Shown here: piece by piece, positions 39,921-48,052 of the stretch
Position numbering within the stretch: the stretch's first letter is position 1
Layout: every line of letters starts with the position of its first letter
Source of the DNA: JBFFMO01 sp041390025
GTDB taxonomy: Bacteria; Myxococcota_A; Bradymonadia; Bradymonadales; Bradymonadaceae
Direction: 5' to 3'
DNA: 64,000 bases
Assembly: GCA_041390025.1 (NCBI GenBank)
Contig: JAWKQR010000014.1
Span: 79,889 to 143,888, forward strand
The notes under the pieces: generated by a model
What the model was told of the DNA's origin: nothing
What the model saw: only the letters and a program-made list of their open reading frames with translations
Database searches by the model: none
Position numbers and translations under genes: made by a program

Positions 39921-40328
39921 CTAGTGAGCGTGCCCGTCATGGTCATGGCCTTCGTGCCCGTCGTGGTTGTCGCCCTCGGCGGGTTTATCACCATCGGCAC
40001 CGGGCTTTTGCTTGAGCATCATCCCGCACTTGGGGCATTTTCCGTCACCTTTTTCGAGGCTCGCATACTCGACCGTTCCCATGTCGCAATACCACGCACC
40101 AGCGGGAATCTGCTCGGGTTTCACCGGCGGGTCAAACGTTGTGCCTTCGGCGGTGACCGTCACCATCGACGCGCCAGACTCCGCAGCTTTTTCGGGAGCT
40201 GCCTCCGAGGGTGCCGCGACCACGGCCTCCGCTTGTGTCGCTGTGGCCGCCGGTTCTTGGGGCTGTTCGGCAGGTTTGTCGCAACCGACCATGATTAGGG
40301 CGACAAGGATGGGGGCAATGTATTTCAT
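39921..40328 (-). CDS. Metal-binding lipoprotein with His-rich tail
   Basis: 135 residues with a lipoprotein signal (MKYIAPILVALIMVGC). The mature protein has an Ala/Glu-rich spacer, then WYCDMGTVEYASLEKGDGKCPKCGMML, a variant of the heavy-metal-binding domain seen in Cu/Ag efflux proteins (YTCPMHP...GKCPKCGM), and a His-rich tail (NHDGHEGHDHDGHAH). Likely a periplasmic or surface Cu/Zn-binding protein. I use ATG 40328 over an upstream in-frame start because it opens the signal peptide. No efflux pump or metal regulator is adjacent. Confidence 0.85.
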   Translation of the reverse strand: MKYIAPILVALIMVGCDKPAEQPQEPAATATQAEAVVAAPSEAAPEKAAESGASMVTVTAEGTTFDPPVKPEQIPAGAWYCDMGTVEYASLEKGDGKCPKCGMMLKQKPGADGDKPAEGDNHDGHEGHDHDGHAH

Positions 40329-40418
40329 CGTGGTCCTCAAGGTCGTGGGTTTCACGCTTGCCCGTATACCACATCGGTGGCGGGTTTGGAGTCAAAAACG
40401 GTGCGCGTGGTCACGGTG

Positions 40419-42230
40419 TTAGACGGGTTCGACGGTCAGCAGTCGCATGTGGGGGTCGATCAGCCATGCTTGCATGTCTTCAAGCATTTCGAGCGCGTTG
40501 TTGTAGCGGTCACCCCGGTACTTTGCCACGGCGCGAGTTAAGATGTCTGCAAACCCGGGCGAGCTCGCGGGGATTTCCCACGGGTCGGGTGACGTGTGCG
40601 CCAAGAAACATGCCTCAAAGTCGCGGGAGCTGCACAGTCGTTTGCGCGTGATGATTTCACACAACGTAACGCCCACGGCGTAAATGTCGCTTTGGGGTCC
40701 CGATTCCCCCACGAACTGCTCCGGCGCCGCGTACTGCGGCGAGCCGACAAACTCGCCGACTCGCGTTGGGCTCGCGGTGTTAAGGACACGTGATTTTTCG
40801 ATGGCGATCCCATAATCCAGGATTCGAATCGTGTGGTTGCCCGTAAAGTCACGCGTGACCATCAGATTCGAGGGTTTGAGGTCGCGATGAATGATGCCGT
40901 GATGATGGGCTTCGACGAGCCCTTTGAGGATGGGAACGGCGAAACGTGCGGCTTGGCGCTCCGAAAGCGCGCCATGCTCCCGCAAAAATTCATGAAGCGT
41001 TACGCCCTCCACAAACTCCATGACGATGTACGGCATGTCTTCATGCATGCCGGCGTCGTAGACGGGCACCGAGTACGTGCCAGACAGTTTTCCTGCCAGA
41101 CGTCCCTCGCGCAGCAGGCGTGAGCTCATGCGTTGAACGTCGTCTGCCGACGTGCCGACCACTGGCGAGAGCATCTTGACAGCGACATGGCGATCCAAAA
41201 GGTCGTGATAGGCCTTGTAAACCGTCGAAAACGCGCCGGTACCGATCACGTCGAGGAGCTCTAGCGGGCCAATGCGCCGCGTCATCGTCGTTAGCAGCAC
41301 CGTCGGTTTTTCGATCACGGGTTCGTCGATGACGTAAGACGGCTCAAAATGTGGATCGGCGTTAATCGACAGGTCGATGCTCTCGATCTCGTCCTCCCAT
41401 TCCGCCGCCCACACGTCAGCCGCGGCCACCACTTCAAACGGTGTGTGGACGACATCTCGGGTGGGCTGGTCCTGTTTATGCGACGCGATGGAGTCCGCGA
41501 GTGACGCGTCCAAGCGTGGCGTGCGCGCACGGGGGCGTCGCTCAGGCTGCAATGCCGCGCGCATTGAGTGAACATCCTCGAACTTGAACTGTGTGGCATC
41601 GTGACCGACTTGGCGCATCTGTGCGACTTCTTCGGACTTGCCCAGCGGCAGCAGCAACGAGGTCAGCAGGCAGCCAAGGGCATACAAGTCTGACGCGACG
41701 GAACATGTTGTCGCGTCGCCGGGCAACCAAGAGCGCCAGATCTTATTCAGCGAACCCGAAAGCCCCGAGCGTATGTAGGCCGCACACAGGCCAATGCCGT
41801 CGACTTCCAACGCGTTGATGCGCCCAACCGCCACGTCGATGCGCAAGTCCTTGGGGGTGATGGCCCCAAAATAGATGCCGCGCTCATGCATGGCTTGGTA
41901 AACATCGAGCAGCCGAAGCGTGATCTCGCGCACCATCGAGGCGGTGATCACCGTCTGATCGATCGTGGGCAGTGCGTTGTACCGGCTCGACACCAGGATG
42001 CGATCGCCCTCGCGGATGATGCTGTCCATGCCAACGACAATCGGGTCGTTTTCGAACACCGACAATCCTTTCCGCGTACGATGAAGGCTTGCCTCAAGCA
42101 GGTCGATCGCGTCGCCCGAAGCGTCTGCGAGCGGGAGCACACGGACACGGACCGGTCGGTCGCCGACCCGTCCAAGCCAGACGCCACCACAAATCGCATC
42201 GGTCTCAAATTTTTCGAGAAGTATCGTCAC
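40419..42230 (-). CDS. Ser/Thr kinase with N-terminal degenerate kinase domain
   Basis: 603 residues, no membrane segment seen. Residues ~325-590 form a full Hanks kinase: GTGAFSTVYKA (~330), VAVK (Lys352), IIHRDLKPSN (Asp450), LDYGIA (DYG for DFG, ~482), APEQ, SDIYAVGVTLCEI. Residues ~10-200 look like a second, degenerate kinase fold: GGVWLGRVGDRPVRVRVL in place of the Gly loop and VAIK strand, YFGAITPKDLRIDV where HRDLKPxN should be, VDGIGL for DFG, and a well-kept SDLYALGCLLTSLLLP helix. The layout is therefore pseudokinase-linker-kinase. It ends the pilin-like/metalloprotease operon (53-base gap). The N-terminal assignment is inference from motif order. Confidence 0.85.
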   Translation of the reverse strand: MTILLEKFETDAICGGVWLGRVGDRPVRVRVLPLADASGDAIDLLEASLHRTRKGLSVFENDPIVVGMDSIIREGDRILVSSRYNALPTIDQTVITASMVREITLRLLDVYQAMHERGIYFGAITPKDLRIDVAVGRINALEVDGIGLCAAYIRSGLSGSLNKIWRSWLPGDATTCSVASDLYALGCLLTSLLLPLGKSEEVAQMRQVGHDATQFKFEDVHSMRAALQPERRPRARTPRLDASLADSIASHKQDQPTRDVVHTPFEVVAAADVWAAEWEDEIESIDLSINADPHFEPSYVIDEPVIEKPTVLLTTMTRRIGPLELLDVIGTGAFSTVYKAYHDLLDRHVAVKMLSPVVGTSADDVQRMSSRLLREGRLAGKLSGTYSVPVYDAGMHEDMPYIVMEFVEGVTLHEFLREHGALSERQAARFAVPILKGLVEAHHHGIIHRDLKPSNLMVTRDFTGNHTIRILDYGIAIEKSRVLNTASPTRVGEFVGSPQYAAPEQFVGESGPQSDIYAVGVTLCEIITRKRLCSSRDFEACFLAHTSPDPWEIPASSPGFADILTRAVAKYRGDRYNNALEMLEDMQAWLIDPHMRLLTVEPV

Positions 42231-42282
42231 GTCGCCGCTTGTAAATTTGCCTCAAACTCATGGAGTTGGCGCGTGTTGTCAA

Positions 42283-44205
42283 CTACGACACGTTCCACCT
42301 CCGACGCCGCAGTCCGAACACAAACAGAATCAGCACGGGGAGATTGACGAGGACGTTCCCGACGGAGGTGCATCCATCTTGCGGCGTCACAAACTCAACC
42401 GGAATGGTTGGGCTATCGGTCGGTGTGTTGAGGGATCGTGGGTCTTGGTTGGGCAAACATCCGTCGCGCCACCCAAACGCCGCGTCCGTTGGACACTGAT
42501 CACAGACATCCCCAACGCCGTCGCCGTCCCCGTCGGCCTGGTCTGGGTTGGGCGCGACGGGGCAGTTGTCGTCGACGTTGACGATGCCGTCTGCGTCGGA
42601 GTCGGACGCGCGTCCAAGGGCCATGGCGTCGTCATAGGTCAGCTCGTCGTTCGGGACTTCGGTGCCCTGACCAAACCCGCGCGTCGCCGAATCGGAGTTT
42701 TGAAAGGCAAGCACGACATTGTCCCAGTCGCAATGAGACGATTGGCTCGAGATGATCCCGTTGTTGTTACTGTCCAAGCGCGTGTTTGTGTCGACGCTGC
42801 CGCTTTGGTTCCAATCGATGGGTTGACTGGCATCGCTGTCGGTCACGACGAGGTTGCCATCAAGGAAATACACAACGTGTTCCCAGCTTTGGGGACCTTG
42901 GATGCCTTTGGTGTCGTCGAGTGAACGCTCGTCAATCGTGGGAAGGTGGTGACGCGAGAAATCGAGCGGCCGTCCCGCATACGCCATCGGCAACTGGTAG
43001 GTGTAGTTCATTACCGACAGATAATTGGCCTTTTTTCCCTCGTTCGAGTTGCCTCCGTGGCGCAGATTCAGTGTGTGTCCCAGCTCGTGCATGAATGTGC
43101 CAGCCTGTGCGACCTGCGTGTTTCGCTCTCCCCAAAACCCCATGGAGACGATGAGATCGTTGCCCCATATCTCGGCGATGCCCGAGTTCGAACGGCCTCT
43201 TAAGGCCCACACAAAAAGCGCGTAACGGTACACCAGCCTTTTGGCCTTGATGATGTTCGCGCAGTTCTCGGAAGCCCGGTCGCTCGCCGTTCCAAACCAC
43301 CCTCGCGAACATGATGTGGTGTCGTCGTCGACCTCAAGCGTGCCAAACTTGGTGAGGTCGATGTCTTCGGGTGAGATCTCATCGACCAACGAAATGTCTT
43401 GTCCGTCGACGTGGACCACTTCATCGTCCATCAGCAGGTGAAGACGGATTCCGGTGGAGCCATCGGGGTTTCTGACCGGCGCCTTCGCAAACGCTTCCAC
43501 GACCGCGTCGAGCCCAAAGACATCTTGGTCTGCCCAGCGGTCAATCTCGACAAAGATGTCCTTCTTGTTGGGGTCGGCCCCGAGCGCCCTGAGGTCTAGG
43601 TCCACGATACCGTCGCCATTGACGTCGATGCCCTCGCGTTCCCACGCGTCGCAAAGTCCATCACGGTCCGCATCGCCGCTGCACACGGGCACCCCGATTG
43701 AGAAGACGATGCGTTCACTTTCGGCTCCCGGTTTGCCGGCGACCCATCCGCTGAGGTCCTCGATCTGACCGTCGGGCTTGATGATATGGACATCAAAGGA
43801 TGCGGGTGATTTGCCCGAATGGTTCTCGGCCCAAACTTCGTATCTGCCCGCCGATGCGCTCTTCGTTTTCCACACCACATGTTCGACATGTGGGCGGATG
43901 GCCCCGCCCACGCAATCTTCTGAGCGATAACAGGCGTCGATGACAAGCTGCGCGTCGCCGGAACGCGTCGTGTGTTCAATGTCTGGCGACACGATCGTGC
44001 CGTCGGGCAGCTTTAGGCGGATGTCGAGGTCCGTATCGGTTTGCCAAACCAGGGTGACGCTTGATTGGCCTTGGACGACGCAGTTTTGCGCGATGCAGAC
44101 CTCGGTGGCGTCGCAACCGAAGTCGTTGGCGCACGCAGCCGTGTTCTGCGCCCACGCCGGAGCGCAAATGCACGCCAACACGCCCAATGTAAGAATACGT
44201 CTCAT
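42283..44205 (-). CDS. Secreted metzincin-type zinc metalloprotease with TSP3 repeat and C-terminal anchor
   Basis: 640 residues. Signal peptide (MRRILTLGVLACICAPAWA), a Cys-rich start (CANDFGCDATEVCIAQNC), a beta domain resembling pre-peptidase folds, then the catalytic site HELGHTLNLRH (HExxHxxxxxH) with SVMNYTY as Met-turn. Near the C-terminus, DSDADGIVNVDDNCPVAPNPDQADGDGDG is a TSP3 repeat, followed by a Cys, one hydrophobic helix (VLVNLPVLILFVFGL) and RRRR, the architecture of MYXO-CTERM-type sorting signals. I start at ATG 44205 because the signal begins there. It lies between the pilin-like gene (11-base gap) and the double-domain kinase. Confidence 0.86.
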   Translation of the reverse strand: MRRILTLGVLACICAPAWAQNTAACANDFGCDATEVCIAQNCVVQGQSSVTLVWQTDTDLDIRLKLPDGTIVSPDIEHTTRSGDAQLVIDACYRSEDCVGGAIRPHVEHVVWKTKSASAGRYEVWAENHSGKSPASFDVHIIKPDGQIEDLSGWVAGKPGAESERIVFSIGVPVCSGDADRDGLCDAWEREGIDVNGDGIVDLDLRALGADPNKKDIFVEIDRWADQDVFGLDAVVEAFAKAPVRNPDGSTGIRLHLLMDDEVVHVDGQDISLVDEISPEDIDLTKFGTLEVDDDTTSCSRGWFGTASDRASENCANIIKAKRLVYRYALFVWALRGRSNSGIAEIWGNDLIVSMGFWGERNTQVAQAGTFMHELGHTLNLRHGGNSNEGKKANYLSVMNYTYQLPMAYAGRPLDFSRHHLPTIDERSLDDTKGIQGPQSWEHVVYFLDGNLVVTDSDASQPIDWNQSGSVDTNTRLDSNNNGIISSQSSHCDWDNVVLAFQNSDSATRGFGQGTEVPNDELTYDDAMALGRASDSDADGIVNVDDNCPVAPNPDQADGDGDGVGDVCDQCPTDAAFGWRDGCLPNQDPRSLNTPTDSPTIPVEFVTPQDGCTSVGNVLVNLPVLILFVFGLRRRRWNVS

Positions 44206-44216
44206 GTCTATCCCCC

Positions 44217-44402
44217 TTAGAATGTTACGAATTTGGCCACCCGCTGGTCGGCCCATTGGAACTTTGTGGCGACGGTTTGCCCGTAGGCCCTGGCGCCCGC
44301 GATAACAAAACACGCCACCAACACAAGCAACACAACAAACTCCGTGGCGACTGAAGCCCGATTGTCGCGGCACAAACCGATAGCGATCGTCTTGACGCGC
44401 AT
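44217..44402 (-). CDS. Pilin-like single-pass peptide (Flp/TadE-like)
   Basis: 61 residues: basic start MRVKTIAIGLCRDNRAS, then VATEFVVLLVLVACFVIAGA, then a short polar tail. Basic leader, Gly/Ala-Ser junction, Glu at the start of the helix and one hydrophobic helix are the pattern of Flp pilins and TadE-type pseudopilins. GGAGGGG lies 3-4 bases before ATG 44402. No Tad secretion genes are in the window. As first gene of the operon with the metalloprotease and kinase it may be an envelope partner. Confidence 0.6.
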   Translation of the reverse strand: MRVKTIAIGLCRDNRASVATEFVVLLVLVACFVIAGARAYGQTVATKFQWADQRVAKFVTF

Positions 44403-44429
44403 TTTCCCCTCCACATGTTTTCGGATGCA

Positions 44430-44444
44430 GTGACGTGTCGTCAC
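44430..44444. promoter_or_regulatory. Perfect dyad in the divergent control region
   Basis: GTGACG-TGT-CGTCAC, a 6+6 perfect inverted repeat, lies 28 bases upstream of the pilin-like start codon in the 202-base gap shared with the divergent membrane protein gene. It is placed where an operator for divergent transcription would be. The remainder of the gap shows no clear consensus promoter. Confidence 0.4.
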
Positions 44445-44604
44445 TCAACAGGGTTATCGGTCAATGCGTGCAAATGTTGCGAAAAGGTTTTGCTGCAGCG
44501 CCCCAAGAACCGCACAGATTACTTGAACTGTACGTTTTTCAACACATTGAGACTGGAAGTGGGTGATCAAATGTGGGATGGTATCCTACATCAGGTGGGT
44601 ACGC

Positions 44605-46944
44605 ATGGCGTTGAATTGGAATCACATCGAAAGTGAACCAGACCGCGAAGCCATTTTCGCGAGACTTTCTGCGTCTTTGGAACGATCCACCCCCACCCCA
44701 AGTGACATTCTGCGCGTCGAAAATTTGCTGCGCGACACCACCGTGTCGAACGCCCTACGCCGCGAGGTTTCCCGGGCCTTGCTCAAGCACACCCGTCGAG
44801 AGTCAACCCAGCGGCTTCCTTTACTGTGGGCCGCGAAATCAAGCGACGAGGAGTTCCGGGCAACCGACGAGATCGAGCTCTCTGATGTGACGGCCGTGGT
44901 CTCGGGCGACCAGTATCCCATGCTCAACGAAGAACCCACCGCCGAGCGCGACTGGGACGACATGCCACTGCCCGCGGAAGCCAGCATCGACGCGAGTGGG
45001 ATCTTGAGCATGGGGGATGATGCATTGCTCGCCTTCGTGCCGGGTGGAAGGCATACTCTGAGGTTCCACAGTCGGGTCTATGACGGTGTGGATGCCGAGG
45101 GTGTTTTGTCACTGCTTCGCCGCGGCATGCTGCTCGGGATGGACGTGATGGCCGCCCACGGATGGGAACGTGTCGTCGATGACCCGCGTTTTCAAAGGCT
45201 TGTCGAGGAGTTCGACAACGAGATCGAGCGTGTGATGGCGCGGCTCGACGTGATCTCGGAGCCAGAAACGCAGGAGGATCTGACGACGTCAGGCGACATC
45301 ACACGGCCGTTTGACCCCGGGCCCGTCTTCCCGTTCGACGAGATCGACGATCTGTTTGAGACTTCGCCGACGGGGCCGAAAGTGCCCGATCCGAGTCCCG
45401 AGCCACCAACCATGCCATTGGTGGACACGAAGCCGTCGCGGCCGTTGCCGCCGGGGCCATTGGAGCTTGCAAATTCGGCGGGTGTGGCGCTGGACCGTCA
45501 GGGTGACACGATGGTTGCCCGCCCGTCCAAAATGGCTGCGACCCCGCCAGCGATGCCTCCCACCCCGCCGAGCGAGCCGGGTGCGCACCGTGTGCCCACA
45601 GCCGAGCTGCGATTTTCGGTGCCTGCGACCGCGACCGTGCAGCGCCCCGCGCCTGCGGAGCCATCAAGCAAGGCTTGGATGTGGGTTTTGCTCGCCTGTG
45701 TCGGCGCGGCTGGGCTCGCCGCGTATGGGCTGAACTCGGCGCCACCCGAACCAAAGGTCATTACCGCGCCACCGTTTCTCTTCGAAGCGGTCGAGGCCGC
45801 CACCGCAGCCGTGGACGAAGCCGCGGCCGTCAACGTGGAGGACCCGGCGTTTTGGCGCGAGGCGGCGCAGAACCGGGACGCCGAGGGGAATTACACCGCC
45901 GCCAAGGCGCTCTATCAGCATGCGTTTGAACTGCTGCCCAACGCCGAAGACGCTCTGAAGGTGGCACGGTTTGAGGCTCAGCAAGGGCAATTCTCGGCGT
46001 CTCGGACATGGCTGAAGAAGGCCGCCGACCTAGGGGCGAGTGACGACGTCGTGGTCGCACAACTTCGGCAGATGATTGAGCTCGACGAAACGCTCAGAGT
46101 CGCAGCGCGCGAGTATGTGCCGCCTGCACAAGCGCGTCTGGTCTGGGATCGCTATCGCCGTGAATACCGCGTGATTCTTGGCACCGAGCTGATCGGCGTG
46201 TTTGTGCCTGACCAAGGCAAGAACCAGCCTTGGGGCCCGCAGGTTGCCGAATATCGACTGTGTCAGGTGATCGGTTGTAGCCATCGCGTCGCGCGCGCTT
46301 TTCCGGCGTTTGTCCAAGCATCTCGTTTGGAATTGCATCGAGGCGTGCGAGCCACCGACGGCGTGGTCCAGGGTGGTTTCGTGGAAGTCCCCCAGGTCGC
46401 ATTGAAACGCGTACCTATCGAAGTTGAACAGGTTTGGGCACCGTGGTTGTCGGTGAGCAAACCACTGCCCGAGGGCCCCTATGGCAAGCGGCTGTTGGCG
46501 TGGGACAACATCGATCCGGACCTTCGGCTTGATTTCACAAACTTGGCAGGGCAGACCATGACGTCGGTCGAGCTCGCCCGTCAGATCGCGAGTTTGTTTT
46601 TGGTCGATGCTTTGACCGGAAACACATCGCGTACCACAACCCGACCTATCAATCTTGGCCGGTCCACGGGGTTTGATGGGCGACGCATCGTGTCGCTCGA
46701 CCCACCCGCGATGGCCGCTCGGCCAGAGAAACGTGTCGAAAAGCGCATCGCCCAAGTCGAGCGGCTCGACCGGTTTACGTGGTTGGGGCTTCAAGCGATG
46801 ACGCGCGACTCGATGTTCGGCGCGATGTCGATGCTGACCCGCAAACAACAGGACGCGTTTTGGGCGCAACGCGATCGACTGGTCACACGCTATGCAGCCA
46901 TCGAGCGCGAGGTCGGTCCAAAACGCTTTGTCCTAACACCCTGA
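44605..46944 (+). CDS. Membrane protein with TPRs and a degenerate Fam20C/HipA-like kinase fold
   Basis: 779 residues. A cytoplasmic N-terminal region (~1-350, second half Pro-rich), one membrane helix (MWVLLACVGAAGLAAYGL, ~358-376), two or three TPR-like helices (~413-490), then a C-terminal domain (~515-760). In it, GVFVPDQ (~531-537), GPQVAEYRLCQVIG (~544-557), VDALTGNTSR (~667-676) and GRRIVSLD (Asp699) follow the order of Fam20C/HipA-type atypical kinases (FKP, ExAAxxLDxxLG, DxLxGNxDR, xxxLDNG). Lys of FKP is Val and the catalytic Asp of GNxDR is Ser, so it is probably catalytically dead. I prefer ATG 44605 to 44563. It is divergent from the kinase/metalloprotease operon. Fold assignment is inference. 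Confidence 0.72.
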   Translation: MALNWNHIESEPDREAIFARLSASLERSTPTPSDILRVENLLRDTTVSNALRREVSRALLKHTRRESTQRLPLLWAAKSSDEEFRATDEIELSDVTAVVSGDQYPMLNEEPTAERDWDDMPLPAEASIDASGILSMGDDALLAFVPGGRHTLRFHSRVYDGVDAEGVLSLLRRGMLLGMDVMAAHGWERVVDDPRFQRLVEEFDNEIERVMARLDVISEPETQEDLTTSGDITRPFDPGPVFPFDEIDDLFETSPTGPKVPDPSPEPPTMPLVDTKPSRPLPPGPLELANSAGVALDRQGDTMVARPSKMAATPPAMPPTPPSEPGAHRVPTAELRFSVPATATVQRPAPAEPSSKAWMWVLLACVGAAGLAAYGLNSAPPEPKVITAPPFLFEAVEAATAAVDEAAAVNVEDPAFWREAAQNRDAEGNYTAAKALYQHAFELLPNAEDALKVARFEAQQGQFSASRTWLKKAADLGASDDVVVAQLRQMIELDETLRVAAREYVPPAQARLVWDRYRREYRVILGTELIGVFVPDQGKNQPWGPQVAEYRLCQVIGCSHRVARAFPAFVQASRLELHRGVRATDGVVQGGFVEVPQVALKRVPIEVEQVWAPWLSVSKPLPEGPYGKRLLAWDNIDPDLRLDFTNLAGQTMTSVELARQIASLFLVDALTGNTSRTTTRPINLGRSTGFDGRRIVSLDPPAMAARPEKRVEKRIAQVERLDRFTWLGLQAMTRDSMFGAMSMLTRKQQDAFWAQRDRLVTRYAAIEREVGPKRFVLTP

Positions 46945-46950
46945 GCCGTC

Positions 46951-47406
46951 ATGCCGTGGTTGATGAAAACGGAGCCCGACGAATACGGCCTTGAGGACCT
47001 CAAGGCGGCAGGCATGGGGCGATGGGACGGCGTGCGAAATTATCAGGCGCGAAATCGCATGAAGGAGGCCAAAACAGGCGACGACGTGTTGATTTACCAC
47101 TCGGGCAAGCGACCAGCGATTGTGGGGACGGCAAAGATCGCCAAGGAAGCCTACGACGACCCCGCGCAGTTTGATCCGCAGAGCGACTATTTCGACCCCA
47201 AAGCGACCCCTGAAAAACCACGCTGGGTTGCCCTCGACCTGAGCTACGAGTCCACCTTCAAGTCGCCTGTGCTGTTGGCAACCCTGAAGGCCGACGCCCG
47301 ATTTGAGGGGATGGAGATGCTGCGCCAATCCCGGCTGTCGGTGTCCTTTGTCGACCAAGACCTGTTTCAGACCATCGTCGACATGGGCTCAGAAAGCGAA
47401 GCTTAG
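46951..47406 (+). CDS. EVE-domain (PUA-like) protein
   Basis: 151 residues, nearly all one EVE domain: MPWLMKTEPDEYGLEDL, WDGVRNYQARNRMKEAKTGD, VLIYHSG, IVGTAKIAKEAYDDP, and WVALDLSY. The family is PUA-like and binds modified nucleobases in DNA or RNA; the bacterial members' targets are mostly unknown. It follows the Fam20-like gene by 6 bases. Its last 18 bases overlap the 3' end of the convergent outer-membrane protein gene. Motifs and length are canonical. Confidence 0.93.
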   Translation: MPWLMKTEPDEYGLEDLKAAGMGRWDGVRNYQARNRMKEAKTGDDVLIYHSGKRPAIVGTAKIAKEAYDDPAQFDPQSDYFDPKATPEKPRWVALDLSYESTFKSPVLLATLKADARFEGMEMLRQSRLSVSFVDQDLFQTIVDMGSESEA

Positions 47407-48051
47407 GCCCACGCCCAAGTTCCAGAACATGCCATCGGTGTCGAGGACGCCAAGGTCGTTGTTCACGCGGCTCCATTCATCGTCGGCATCACTGTCGAGC
47501 TCGTCAAAACGGGCTTCGGTCTGCATCTGCCACCCAAGGCGCCCACCCGCGTAGAGGTTCAGCTTCTGACCGGTCTCCCATTGCGCGATGGTCGTGACGT
47601 AGTCCAGCCCCAAAAAGCCCTCGACCGCCAAGTCGTGTGTGAAGTCCGACCGCACATCCTGCGCGCGCACGGTCAGATCTTGCAGCGCGTATCCCACCGC
47701 GACCCCAGCCAGCGGTTTAATGTGATTCCACAGCGTTGGACCGTATTCTCCGCCCAACATGAAGCGGTAGCGTGTCCATTCCAGATCGACCTGGCCCAGC
47801 AGACGCTCTTGCGAAGGAATCGTGCTGCTGTCGTAGGCAAAAAACAGCCTCAGACCATCCAGCGATCCCGACAACCCGTAGCCAATCTGCAACGTCGAGT
47901 ACGTCAGATAGTTCGAGTCTTGCAGCGCATCAAAGGAGGTGTCCGTGGCGATCTGACTTCCCACTCGCAGGCCAACGTCAAGTTCGTTGGCCGACGCTGC
48001 CGAGGAAACGACGGTCGAGGCGAGTACCAAAGTAAATATTGAGTTTTTCAT
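47389..48051 (-). CDS. Outer-membrane beta-barrel protein, last gene of lipoprotein operon
   Basis: 220 residues with a signal peptide (MKNSIFTLVLASTVVSSAASA). The mature protein is alternating beta-strands with aromatic girdles (LQIGYGLSGSLDGLRLFFAYD, YRFMLGGEYG) and ends GVGLSFAF, the C-terminal Phe signal for outer-membrane assembly. Probably an 8-10 stranded barrel. It starts one base after the stop of the upstream lipoprotein, so it is the fourth gene of the beta-propeller operon. Function unknown; it could be a surface partner or anchor for those lipoproteins. Confidence 0.82.
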   Translation of the reverse strand: MKNSIFTLVLASTVVSSAASANELDVGLRVGSQIATDTSFDALQDSNYLTYSTLQIGYGLSGSLDGLRLFFAYDSSTIPSQERLLGQVDLEWTRYRFMLGGEYGPTLWNHIKPLAGVAVGYALQDLTVRAQDVRSDFTHDLAVEGFLGLDYVTTIAQWETGQKLNLYAGGRLGWQMQTEARFDELDSDADDEWSRVNNDLGVLDTDGMFWNLGVGLSFAF

Positions 48052-48052
48052 C

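Noticed and set aside
40805..40830. GATTCGAATC-like string suggesting a tRNA T-arm
   Set aside because: It lies inside the kinase reading frame and no cloverleaf can be drawn around it.
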